Part shown: positions 53,157-62,500 of the stretch, piece by piece | How positions within the stretch are numbered: the stretch's first letter is position 1 | Layout: every line of letters starts with the position of its first letter | Source of the DNA: Stieleria maiorica | GTDB lineage: Bacteria > Planctomycetota > Planctomycetia > Pirellulales > Pirellulaceae | Length of the DNA stretch: 64,000 bases | Assembly: GCF_008035925.1 (NCBI RefSeq) | Contig: NZ_CP036264.1 | Location: forward strand, 3,718,402 to 3,782,401 | Reading direction: 5' to 3' | Position numbers and translations under genes: made by a program | The notes under the pieces: generated by a model | The model's database searches: none | Told to the model about the DNA's origin: nothing | What the model saw: the letters and a program-made list of their open reading frames with translations, nothing else

Positions 53157-53220
53157 TGCCAGCCCGACGCGTAAGCGAGGGACGCGGCGAAACCCCTCGC
53201 TTACGCTTCGGGCTAGCACG
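53157..53220. repeat. AGCCCG-type palindromic intergenic repeat
   Basis: agcccgacgcgtaagcgagg at 53161 pairs with cctcgcttacgcttcgggct ending at 53215, forming a stem of about 20 bases around a short GC-rich loop. It lies between a UbiB gene start and a MoxR gene. Such hairpins are frequent in Rhodopirellula genomes as I remember them; a degraded arm is found at 22059. Confidence 0.75.
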
Positions 53221-53378
53221 GCCGCGTCATTCTAACCCGAGGGGCGAAACTCCAGCCGTGGCGGGGCGCCGCAAAAAGTTTTAGACAAATAAACGAATCG
53301 AATGGATCAGTTAAACTGGTACTCAGCCCCCACCGCCGGTGCCCCGCATCCACTCGTCTTTTCGTCGATTTGCCCCTG

Positions 53379-54389
53379 ATGACCGAAGCCCCCCCTGTTG
53401 TTGACCCGACCGCCGTAGCCCCGGGGGCCGGCGATGTCGCCAATGTCGCCGCGGTTTCCGATTTCGCCAAGCGGGTGATCGCAAACGTCGAACATGCGAT
53501 TGTCGGTAAGCGAAAGCAATTGGTGTTGTCGTTGGTCGCGTGGCTGAGCGGCGGGCACCTGTTGCTCGAAGACGTCCCGGGGGTGGCCAAGACCATGCTG
53601 GCCCGGGCGCTGGCCAAGAGCATCGGCTGCCAGTTTAAACGGGTCCAATGCACCCCGGACTTGTTGCCGACCGATGTGACCGGGACATCGATCTTCAACC
53701 AAAAGGAAGCCGAGTTCGAGTTTCGTGCCGGGCCGGTGTTCACGCAGGTTCTGTTGGCCGACGAAATCAATCGGGCGACACCGCGGACCCAGGCCTCGTT
53801 GTTGGAGGCGATGGCCGAGGGGTGTGTGACGGTCGACGGGACGACGCATGTGCTGGAAAAGCCGTTCTTGGTGATCGCGACCCAAAACCCCGTCGATCAC
53901 GAGGGCACGTTCCCTTTGCCCGAGGCCCAATTGGATCGGTTTCTGATGCGATTCAGTTTGGGGTACCCCACGATGGAAGAGGAGATGCGGATGCTGGACT
54001 TGCTTCAGCACACGCACCCGATCGACGGTTTGAAAGCGGTTGCGACGGCCAAAGAAGTGCTTGCGGCGCAGGCGGAAATCCGCAAGGTTCACGTCGATCC
54101 CCGCGTGCGTCAGTATTTCTTGCAGATCATCGAACAGACGCGTCGTCACAGTGATCTCGCGCTGGGGGGCAGCCCGCGTGCGACGATCGCATTGTTCCGC
54201 TGTGGGCAGGCGATGGCGGCGATTCGCGGGCGCGGATTTGTCACCCCGGATGACATCAAACGCGTGCTGCCCCCGGTGATGAATCACCGCTTGATCCTCC
54301 GCGGGGAATCTCGGCTCCGCAAAGTCACCACGGAAAGCGTGTTGCAGGACATCGTCAGCGAAATCGCGGTCCCGACCGTCTCGGCGTAG
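53379..54389 (+). CDS. MoxR-family AAA+ ATPase
   Basis: 336 residues from MTEAPPVVDPTAVAP. Walker A is the MoxR variant EDVPGVAKT with K71; Walker B is VLLADEINR (125-133). Sensor 1 is IATQNPVDHEGTFPLPEAQ and the second half has the lid domain with ALGGSPRATIALFRCGQAMA. MoxR ATPases act as chaperones that insert metal cofactors or activate VWA-domain partners and usually sit before a DUF58 gene. Here no DUF58 or VWA gene follows; a lipase gene is next after a repeat. The VWA protein at 30950 is far away. Complete. Confidence 0.93.
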   Translation: MTEAPPVVDPTAVAPGAGDVANVAAVSDFAKRVIANVEHAIVGKRKQLVLSLVAWLSGGHLLLEDVPGVAKTMLARALAKSIGCQFKRVQCTPDLLPTDVTGTSIFNQKEAEFEFRAGPVFTQVLLADEINRATPRTQASLLEAMAEGCVTVDGTTHVLEKPFLVIATQNPVDHEGTFPLPEAQLDRFLMRFSLGYPTMEEEMRMLDLLQHTHPIDGLKAVATAKEVLAAQAEIRKVHVDPRVRQYFLQIIEQTRRHSDLALGGSPRATIALFRCGQAMAAIRGRGFVTPDDIKRVLPPVMNHRLILRGESRLRKVTTESVLQDIVSEIAVPTVSA

Positions 54390-54679
54390 CGAATCGACCC
54401 GCTGCCAGCGTTTCCGGTCGCCGAACGCGCCAACGGTTGGGCGATTGAATCAGCCGTTTGGCGCGAGCCGACGGGCACCTACTTTATGAGCCGACGGCAC
54501 TAGCCGCGGGCCTTGGATTGCCCTTCGAGACTTGCAAGGCCCGAGGCTAGCGCCTACGGCTCAGTTTGCGTTCGAAACGGAGATCGGCGCGGTGGGCTGG
54601 TCAGGAGGGGGCCGGCGGACGTAGGCTGTACGCTGTGACCAGTTCGTCCGTATCACAACTCTGGAAGCGGAGTGCAGAG
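54390..54679. other. intergenic region with palindromic repeat
   Basis: About 290 bases. Positions 54488-54562 fold into a hairpin listed separately. Just before it, cagccgtttggcgcgagccgacgggc (54451-54476, written here as one 26-base span in coordinates only) looks like a further half-element of the same GAGCCGACGG type. The last 110 bases lead into the lipase gene. Confidence 0.5.
54488..54562. repeat. GAGCCGACGGC palindromic intergenic repeat
   Basis: gagccgacggcactagccgc gggccttg is followed after about 19 bases by caaggcccgaggctagcgcc tacggctc. The two arms pair over about 28 positions with a few mismatches. It has the appearance of the REP-like hairpins common between planctomycete genes and lies 98 bases after the MoxR stop. 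Confidence 0.75.
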
Positions 54680-55654
54680 ATGTCTGAAGACGGGGTGTTT
54701 GAAGACGTCGCCCAATCCGTCGCCCAATCCGTCGCCCAGTCCGTCGCCCAGTCCGTCGCCCAGTCCGTCCACGCGACCGGCAGGGTGCAGGATCCGGCAG
54801 AAGTCCCGTTGGTCATCCATTCGGTCGTCTCGGGGCCGATCGCAGAGATGAGTTTTCTGCGTCGTTCGCTGTTGTTTGCCGAGCTGTCGATGATTGCCTA
54901 CAACGATGAAGCGGAGGTGAAGGCTGCCGCGGCGATGATCGGATTTGACGACGTGACCTTTTTCGACCGCGACGGTTCACAAGCGTATCGTTTCCGCAAC
55001 GATCATGATTGTGTGATCGGATGCCGGGGGACCGAGCCGAACGAGTGGAACGATATTCGGGCCGACGCCAATGTCGCCAGTGTGATCGCCGAAACGGTGG
55101 GGCGCGTGCACCGTGGCTTCAAACGCGAGGTGGACGATCTGTGGCCGATGATCGAAACGGCCCTGTTGGACAACCGGCATTCGCTGTATTTCTGTGGACA
55201 TTCGCTCGGCGGCGCGATGGCGACCATCTGTGCCGGTCGATGCCACCTGTCGCACATCCCCAGTGACCCGGTGGAGTTGTTTACGTTCGGGAGCCCGCGG
55301 GTGGGTAACAGGAGGTACATCAACTACGTTAAACTGGACCATTATCGCTTCGTCCACAACAACGACATCGTCACGCGGGTGCCGCCGTCGATCCTGGGTT
55401 ACCGACACAGCGGAAGTGAAGTCTACTTTGATCGCAACGGACGCATCCGACGACTCGGGCGGGTTTCCAAACGGCGCGACAAGTGGCGCGGGTTTCTCCG
55501 CGGGCTTCGGCAATGGAGAATCGATCATTTCACCGATCATTCGATCCATCAATACATCCAAGCGATCGTGGTGGCAGTTCGGGACGAAGAGGCAGGATTG
55601 CGAGCGGGCGGTCGGGCGAAACCGGCGTCGGCCTACGCCGGCAGGGACGAATGA
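54680..55654 (+). CDS. class 3 (triacylglycerol-type) lipase with N-terminal VAQS repeats
   Basis: 324 residues from MSEDGVFEDV; GGAG eight bases upstream supports this ATG rather than starts 38 codons earlier. The alpha/beta-hydrolase core has nucleophile S175 in CGHSLGGAMAT, D229 in VHNNDIVTRVPP and probable H243 in YRHSGSEVYF, the class 3 lipase order. CRGTEPNEWNDIRADA provides the oxyanion strand. Residues 9-29 consist of five VAQS repeats coded by a perfect 12-base tandem repeat. No signal peptide, so cytoplasmic or membrane-associated through the repeat helix. Hydrolyses acyl esters; substrate unknown. Confidence 0.85.
   Translation: MSEDGVFEDVAQSVAQSVAQSVAQSVAQSVHATGRVQDPAEVPLVIHSVVSGPIAEMSFLRRSLLFAELSMIAYNDEAEVKAAAAMIGFDDVTFFDRDGSQAYRFRNDHDCVIGCRGTEPNEWNDIRADANVASVIAETVGRVHRGFKREVDDLWPMIETALLDNRHSLYFCGHSLGGAMATICAGRCHLSHIPSDPVELFTFGSPRVGNRRYINYVKLDHYRFVHNNDIVTRVPPSILGYRHSGSEVYFDRNGRIRRLGRVSKRRDKWRGFLRGLRQWRIDHFTDHSIHQYIQAIVVAVRDEEAGLRAGGRAKPASAYAGRDE
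54707..54766 (+). repeat. five tandem 12-base repeats inside the lipase gene
   Basis: The unit gtcgcccaatcc or gtcgcccagtcc occurs five times in a row and encodes VAQS each time. Two units have aat and three have agt. Because 12 is a multiple of 3, gain or loss of a unit changes only protein length. Confidence 0.9.
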
Positions 55655-55739
55655 GAACGATTCATTGTGAACAGCGACGAGATCGAGACGGGGACCCCGC
55701 TGGCGGTTTCGGTCAAACAGGACGGCACGAACAGTTAAG

Positions 55740-56753
55740 ATGAGCTCCACGAACGACCCGATGACGAATCCCGATGAAAATGAGGCGTTGCGTTCAACGC
55801 ATGTCGAAATCGACGGCGTTCGATTGAAGCTGGCCAAACCCTACGTCGCCCCCGGTCGCTGGATCGGCCAAGCCGAGATTTTCCAACAGCTTTTGGCCTG
55901 CTGGATCTCGTTGGATGAAGCCGATTTGCCGCTGACCCCGCGATTGATCGGGGCACCGGGCGTCGGCAAGACGCAACTGGCGATCGCGGCGGCCAAGGCC
56001 CAACGCCGTCCCTTGTTCATCTATCAGTGCACCGCCGACACGCGGCCCGAGGACTTGCTGGTGACGCCGGTGCTGAGCCAAAACGGCAACATCGCCTACC
56101 ATGCCTCGCCGTTGGTCACGGCGATGATTTGCGGCGGGGTTTGTGTCTTGGATGAAGGCAATCGGATGAATGAAAAGTCCTGGGCGTCGCTCGCGCCGCT
56201 GCTGGACAACCGGCGTTATGTCGAATCCATCGTCGCGGGCATCACGATTGATGCGCACAGCGAGTTTCGCGCCGCGGTGACGATGAACCAGGACGAATCG
56301 ACGTTTGAAATTCCCGACTACATCATGAGCCGGTTGCAGCCGACGTTGCCGGTCGGGTTTCCCAACAAGCAGGACGAAATGGCGATCCTGCAGTACCACC
56401 TGCCCTTTGCCGAGCCGGAGATGCTGGCGATGACGGTGGAGTTTTTGCAGCGTTCGCACCAATTGAAGTTGGAATTCTCGCCGCGCGACGGGATCAACTT
56501 GCTTCGCTATGCCCTGAAACGTATCTCGCAAAACCCCGATCATCCGGTCAGCCGTGACATCGCTTGGCAGGAAGCCCTGCAAAGTTGTCTCGGCGACGAA
56601 GCGTTGGATTTGGAGCAATTGTCACAGCGGAAAAGTCGAACACTCGGCGGCGACGCCGTCCCGCTGGGGCTGGCCGATTTGTTTTTCGATCCGGACGATC
56701 CGATGCACCCCGATCGCGATGACGACGATGATGACGAGGATTTCCATGTCTAA
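55740..56753 (+). CDS. MoxR-like AAA+ ATPase with acidic C-terminus
   Basis: 337 residues. Walker A GAPGVGKT (71-78, K77), Walker [10 protein letters not shown] (134-142) and sensor 1 [11 protein letters not shown] (178-188) are canonical for a MoxR/dynein-midasin type AAA. The second half has the helical lid. The end [19 protein letters not shown] is strongly acidic and may contact a partner or metal. Its last codons overlap the start of the phosphatase gene (ATGTCTAA, 8 bases), so the two are translationally coupled. This pairing of an AAA ATPase with a Ppx/GppA phosphatase is not one I know. Confidence 0.88.
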   Translation: MSSTNDPMTNPDENEALRSTHVEIDGVRLKLAKPYVAPGRWIGQAEIFQQLLACWISLDEADLPLTPRLIGAPGVGKTQLAIAAAKAQRRPLFIYQCTADTRPEDLLVTPVLSQNGNIAYHASPLVTAMICGGVCVLDEGNRMNEKSWASLAPLLDNRRYVESIVAGITIDAHSEFRAAVTMNQDESTFEIPDYIMSRLQPTLPVGFPNKQDEMAILQYHLPFAEPEMLAMTVEFLQRSHQLKLEFSPRDGINLLRYALKRISQNPDHPVSRDIAWQEALQSCLGDEALDLEQLSQRKSRTLGGDAVPLGLADLFFDPDDPMHPDRDDDDDDEDFHV

Positions 56754-58344
56754 TTCGCTTGCGCGGGACCCCGCGGCCGCGTCCGTCGATCCGGCGCCGA
56801 CAACGATCCAGCGAATCGTCGCGGTCATCGACATCGGTGCCACGGCGATTCGGATGGCGGTCGCCGAGATCCACGCCGGTGGCAAGGTGCGAATGCTGGA
56901 CCAGTTGGTTCAACCGGTCCAGCTGGGAAAAGAAGCGTTCGACACACGTCGCTTGTCCCGAAAGAGCATCGAACGCGTCGTGTCCGTCCTGTCACAGTAT
57001 CAACGTGTCTTGCGAGAGTACGGAATCGAGGGGACCTCGGACATCCGCGTGGTCGCGACCAGCGCCGTTCGTGAAGCGTCCAACCGACTCGCGTTCACCG
57101 ATCGCGTCTTCACCGCGACCGGATTGCATGTCGAACCGATCGACGAGGCCGAAGTCAATCGAATCACCTACATGGGGATCACGCCCGAGTTGCTGGCCCA
57201 TGCGGAGCTTGCCAACGGCAAAGCGCTGGTGTTCGAAATCGGCGGCGGCAGCACGGAGGTCTTGATCGTCAGAAGCGGGAACGTGCTGGCCAGCAATTCG
57301 TTCCGGCTCGGGTCGCTGCGGATGTTGCAAGCGATCGACTTGGCCCGTGCCGGCGTCGATCGCCGCCGCGCCTTGCTGGAAAACCACATCAATCGGACGT
57401 TGACGCAGCTGCATGATTTTGTCCGCAGCGACGCACAGATGGATTTGGTGGCGATCGGCGGCGATATTCGCTTGGCGACCCGGCTGATCCTCGATGACTG
57501 GCAGCCTCACGAATTGGCGGTCCTGCCGACCGAAGCTTTGGCGGAACTGACCGACGCGGTGCTCAAAATGGGCGATGATGAAATCGTCAAACGGTTCGGC
57601 GCCTCGTTTGTCGAAGCCGAAACGTTGGGGCCGGCGCTGCTGTCCTACACGATGGTCGCCAAACAGTTTCGGCTGGAACACCTGTACGTCAGTGACACCA
57701 ATCTCCGCGAGGGGTTACTGAAAGACATCGCGGCCGGCGGCAGTTGGACGGCGGAGTTTCGCAACCAGATCGTGCGATCGGCGTTATCGCTCGGGCGGCG
57801 GTTTCACTTTGACGAGATGCATGCCCGCAGCGTCGCCGAGCTGGCGCGGAAACTGTTTGACCAGCTGCGGACCGAACACCGACTGGATAACCGTCACGAA
57901 GTGATCCTTCACGTCGCGGCACTGCTGCATGAAATCGGCATGCAGATCAACGTCCGCAGCCACCATAAACACGCCCTGTACATCATCAAGCACAGCGAAC
58001 TGTTCGGGCTGTCGCGGTCCGAGCTGCTGCAAGTCGGACTGATCGCGCGGTACTATCGCCGTGCACCGCCCCAACCGAGTCATACCGACTACATGTCGTT
58101 GGATTTGGAAACCCGCGTGATCGTCGGCAAACTGGCGGCGATCTTGAGGTTGGCGACCGCCCTGGACGACACCCGGACCAGTCGCATTCGCGAAATCGAA
58201 TGTCACAACGACGGCAAGCGGTTGATGATTCACGTCCCGGGGGTCCGGGACGTGTCACTCGAACAAATCGCGATGAAGCAACAATCCGGCCTGTTCCGCG
58301 ACGTTTTCGGGATGTCGGTTGCGTTGCGGGCCGGCGAAACCTAG
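56746..58344 (+). CDS. Ppx/GppA exopolyphosphatase-type protein with HD domain
   Basis: 532 residues from [20 protein letters not shown] lies six bases upstream inside the preceding gene. The actin-like ASKHA N-terminal half has [13 protein letters not shown] (27-39) and the phosphate loop EIGGGSTEV (near 165). The C-terminal half is the HD-like part: [24 protein letters not shown] near 390-413, as in E. coli Ppx. It would hydrolyse polyphosphate and/or pppGpp. A slight substitution in the first phosphate loop (IGATAIRM instead of IGSNSFRL-type) is notable. Its TAG stop comes from a dispersed repeat beginning at 58341. Confidence 0.9.
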   Translation: MSNSLARDPAAASVDPAPTTIQRIVAVIDIGATAIRMAVAEIHAGGKVRMLDQLVQPVQLGKEAFDTRRLSRKSIERVVSVLSQYQRVLREYGIEGTSDIRVVATSAVREASNRLAFTDRVFTATGLHVEPIDEAEVNRITYMGITPELLAHAELANGKALVFEIGGGSTEVLIVRSGNVLASNSFRLGSLRMLQAIDLARAGVDRRRALLENHINRTLTQLHDFVRSDAQMDLVAIGGDIRLATRLILDDWQPHELAVLPTEALAELTDAVLKMGDDEIVKRFGASFVEAETLGPALLSYTMVAKQFRLEHLYVSDTNLREGLLKDIAAGGSWTAEFRNQIVRSALSLGRRFHFDEMHARSVAELARKLFDQLRTEHRLDNRHEVILHVAALLHEIGMQINVRSHHKHALYIIKHSELFGLSRSELLQVGLIARYYRRAPPQPSHTDYMSLDLETRVIVGKLAAILRLATALDDTRTSRIREIECHNDGKRLMIHVPGVRDVSLEQIAMKQQSGLFRDVFGMSVALRAGET

Positions 58345-58475
58345 TCGTCTACCGCAGCTTCGTTTTCGATCGGGTTGGACTGTCGCCGTCCTCTCCGAGG
58401 GCGGCGCGGGGTAAAGCTTCGCTTTTTCGCGGCCCGCCGAGTTCGGAGAACACGGCGACCCTCGGAACACGTCGT
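58341..58475 (+). repeat. gene-end hairpin repeat, copy 2
   Basis: 135-base unit from ctagtcgtctaccgcagctt to cggaacacgtcgt. gtcgccgtcctctccgag and ttcggagaacacggcgac are inverse complements and form a large hairpin whose loop region contains aagcttcgctttttcg. It is homologous to the unit at 29957-30090. The cTAG at its left end is the stop codon of the phosphatase gene. Confidence 0.8.
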
Positions 58476-58512
58476 CATGCACGCCAATCGAGTTGCGGTA
58501 GACGGCGTGTGT

Positions 58513-59352
58513 CTACGCTCCGCAGCCGCAGCTGCAGGGGCAGGTCTGTTGCACCGTTTTCATCACGGTGCAGGGAACCTGTTTTTCAACCGTGTAGGGG
58601 ACCTTGACGGTGCAGGTGCGGGTCTGTTCGACCTGCACGGTTTCCGGAACGCAGGCGGTGACCATCTTGGTCTTTTTGCGGTATTCCATCGTCTTGTAAG
58701 GATGCTTGATGGTCTTGGTTTCCGTTTTCGTGAAGTACTCTTTGACCTTGCGAGTCTTCTTGATCGGCACGGAGATGCAGACTTCGCAGGTGTAGGGTTC
58801 CTCGACGCAGACCTCTTTCATCACCGTGACTTCTTTGGTGACTTCGACCGGATTGGGGCACCAGACCTTCTTTTCGGTGCACTTGCATCCGCCACAGCTG
58901 TCGCTGGCGACCATTTGGATTTCCCAGTGGCCCTGGTCCTCGATACAGGTTTTGGTTTCGGTGACCGGCACACACTCGGTCCGCTTGCGGATCTTAGTGA
59001 CGGTGTCCTTTCCGGGGACCATGATGGTGTATTCTTGGTCGACCCAACGGAACTTCGGCGTTTTGACTTCGATGACTTGTTCGTCAACCTTTTCCACGCA
59101 CACCAGTGCGTTGTATTCGTAGGGGACCTGTTTTTCGACCGTGATCGTTTTGGGGACCAGCACCGTTTCGGTGCGTTGTTCTTCGCGATAGCACGTTTGC
59201 GTGACGGTCTTCATGACGGTGCACGGCACTTGGACCGTTTTCGTGCAGACGCCCGCCCCTTTGCATTTGGCACAATCGTCACAGGCGTTGGCGGTTCCGA
59301 CCAGCAAGGCGGTTGCGGCGGCCAGTCCGCCCCAGGATTTTGCGGCTAACAT
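58513..59352 (-). CDS. cysteine-rich YTV-type exported surface protein
   Basis: 279 residues from MLAAKSWGGLAAATALL, preceded by GGGGGAG; the ATG 14 codons earlier has no ribosome site. A signal peptide ends TANA, then CDDC. The mature protein has 23 cysteines and many repeats of the pattern V-P-(Y/C)-T-V-x-K-x-V, e.g. VPCTVMKTVTQTC, VPYTVEKQVPCTVMKTV and VEEPYTCEVCI. The YTV motif and cysteine content are those of a planctomycete-specific family proposed to build a disulfide-linked protein cell surface. Lys and Thr/Val dominate the strands. It precedes the giant surface protein in the same direction. Confidence 0.8.
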   Translation of the reverse strand: MLAAKSWGGLAAATALLVGTANACDDCAKCKGAGVCTKTVQVPCTVMKTVTQTCYREEQRTETVLVPKTITVEKQVPYEYNALVCVEKVDEQVIEVKTPKFRWVDQEYTIMVPGKDTVTKIRKRTECVPVTETKTCIEDQGHWEIQMVASDSCGGCKCTEKKVWCPNPVEVTKEVTVMKEVCVEEPYTCEVCISVPIKKTRKVKEYFTKTETKTIKHPYKTMEYRKKTKMVTACVPETVQVEQTRTCTVKVPYTVEKQVPCTVMKTVQQTCPCSCGCGA

Positions 59353-59508
59353 TTCGGTTGAACTCCCCCGAGTCTTCGAATCTTGTGGTTTCATTGCCGC
59401 ACCCGGAAACGCCGGTTCGTGCGGTTTCAGGTAAACCCTAGGTCGATCGTGGGGGGAGTCAAATCAACAATGTTGACTTTTGGCAACAATCGTTGCAAAA
59501 GGGCTCGG

Positions 59509-62500
59509 TCATGCCCCACCGTCGATTTCCAACCACAGATCGTCAAGGAAGCGATCGTCATCGTCATCCTGACCGAAGACGCTGTCCACCGCCGGAATCC
59601 AGTCGCTCGCCCGGTCGCTTTCTGCCTCGGGGCCGGATGACGTTTGCCTGGCGATCGCGTTGATCACCATCAGTGCATCGGACGGTTCGATGGCACCGTT
59701 TCCGTTGACGTCTTTGGCCCGGTCGGCTTCACTGAGCGTTTGCTCGCCGGAGGCAGAACTGTTTTGCGATCGCGCGACGTGGTTGATCACGACCAGGGCG
59801 TCCCGAGCCGACAGGATGCCGTCTTGATTGACGTCGGTCGCGGCAAACGAAGATTGCGTGACGACGGGTGGGGGATTGCTGGTGGTGGCGACCACCGACG
59901 CAATCTGACTCGGTTCGGTCACCGCGAGCAATGAAACCGGTGTGTCACGGACCGGTGCAAAGGGGACGAGTATGGGGGAGTTCATCGCGGAAAACGAAAC
60001 GGCTTCGGCCGGGATGATGATCGCACGCAACCATGTCAGCACGTCCTTTTTGGCTCCGCCATCGCCGATGACCTCGCAATCACGGAAAGCGTCCAGGCCG
60101 ACCTGGATGCAGACGTCGCCCGGGGTCAGTGAGGATTGTCCGCCGCCGTTGAGCACCTCGCCATCGGCAGACACGATTGAATCAGTGCCGAAGGCCTGGT
60201 CGCTCAACAGCACGTCATTGCCGTTTCCGCCGAACAAGAAATCGGTGCCCGGCCCGCCGGTCAGCAGATCCTGGTTGAATCCGCCGTACAGTGTGTCACT
60301 TCCCAGTCCGCCGGTGAGCGTTCCCAGGGCGGGTGTTTGGGTGGAGATTTGATCGTCGCCGTCGTTGCCGTCGATGCGAACAAATTCCACATTGGCGATC
60401 TCAAAGGGCTGGTCATTGGGCGTGTCATCGGTGCCGACGGTGATCCGGTCGTCACCGCTGGTGCCGACGATTTCGAATTTGTCGTCGCCGCCGCCGCCAT
60501 CAAAATCGATCAACTGCTCCGTCAACGTCACGTCGATCGTCACGTCGCTGGTCACCGTCAGCAGGTCGTTTGCCGATCCCGACGTGATGTCCAGCGACTC
60601 GATCCCCAGCGTTTCGAACACTTCGTTTCCGGTGGTCGCCCTGGGGGAGGCCGGCGTCGTGGTCGCGAGCACACCCTGCGCCGCGGCCGTGATGACGTAG
60701 CGCAAATCCAACGCGTCGGTGGCCGCAGCGGCGCTCAGAAAGACGCGGTCTCCTACCGCGACTCCCGACTCGGTCCCTTCGTCCGGGAATTCTGCGTTGT
60801 TGACCACCCCCTGATCCACGGTCAGCCCTCCGGGGGCGTTGTCACCGCCGTCAAGGAACAGTTGGCGGGTCGCGGCAACGGCGTCGCTGCCCAGGGGATC
60901 GTTGTTGATTCGGCCCAGGTAACCGGCGGCATCGGATCCCGCCGCTGTTAAAGTGAAGGTGTCCTCGCCCGCGTCGCCACTGAGGTCAACGACGGTGTTC
61001 AGAAACACTTCGTTGACGTTCAGCATGTCATCGCCGTCACCGGCGGACACCACCACAACGGCCGATCCGGTGCGGGTCGGTGCAGCGGTTTCAACGCCCA
61101 AGGTCACGGTGTCGCCGCCCGTTTCGGTGTCAATTTGCAGCCCCGCCTGGTCGCCCAGCGAGTTGACCGAAACCGCATCACCGGCGGTGCCCGTCGAAAC
61201 CAACGTGACACTTGATTGGCCGGTCGGGGTGATGTCTCCGGTCGAATCGATGGTCACGTCATCGACGCCATCACCGGTCGAGATCCGGCTGATCGCACCG
61301 TCACCCGTGTTGGTGACCGTCACCGCGTCGATACCGGCAAAGGTGTCCAGATTGAACGTCGTGGCGTCCGCAGTCGATGCCACGGTGACGGTGCTGTCAC
61401 CGCGACTGGTTCTCAGATTCAGCGTCTCGGTCGTTTCATAAGTCACCGTTCCCCCGGTGTCTCGTCGAACCGTGGTGGCTGAGACCGAGTAGCTGTGGGC
61501 TGTCAGGGAGAATTCGTCTGAAACATTGAGCGTATCGCCGCTGTTGACGGTGGTCGTGACCGTGACATCCGATCCGATCGTCTGTCGACCGCTTACCGAT
61601 TCAGGCGTCGGCGTGGCATCGTGGGCTTCACCGAAGACACAGATGTCCCCGAGGATTGCGTCCAGGTGACCAAAAAGATTCCCGTCGGGATCGGCCGGAG
61701 TGCCATCGGCCGTGGACGTGATGTTGAATGTATCGTTTCCGTCGCCTCCGGTGACGTCCACCGCGCTATCCGTCGCGGTTGCCTGGATATTGGTGACGTC
61801 GTTGCCATCGCCCAAGGAAATCGCGGTCGCCGAGGTGGTCCCGGTGCCGAGCAGGGTCACCGTGTCATTGTCGGCCCCCGTGTCGATTGCCAGTCCGCTT
61901 TCGGCGCCGGTGGTGGTGACCGTGACGGTGTCTTCGCCCGCACCGGCCGACAACCGCGTCACGCTGGCATCAACGACACCGGGAGTCCCCGTGGTGCCGG
62001 TGTTCAGAACGTCGATCGTGTCGTTGTTGTCACCCGAGTCGACGAGCAGAACGCTTTCGATCCCCGTTGTGGTGACCGTGATGGTGTCTTCGCCGGCGTT
62101 GCTGCTGACCGTCGTGCGTGTACGGTCGCCGGTTGTGGTGATCGTGATCGTATCGTCCGCCGTGCCCGTTTCCAGATTCAGCGTTTCGATCGTGTCATAG
62201 ATCAGCGGGACGACCAGCGCCGTCGTCGTCAACGTCGTGGCGTCAAGCGTGTAGGTATCCGCCCCGGCATTGCCTTCATTGCTGATGTTCAGCTCGTCAC
62301 CCAGATCATAGTCTTGTGTGACCGTGATCGACTTGGCCGTGACGGTTTCGGTGACGCCCGGCGTGGCGGCAATCGGATCTTGGCCGTAAACGCAGATGGC
62401 ACCCAGGATGTCGTCGAGCACGCCGGCGGGGTTGCCACGCATGACGGCGCGATCGGTGCTGCGCGAGCCGGCGGCGTCGGAGGAGATGTTGATCGTGTCC

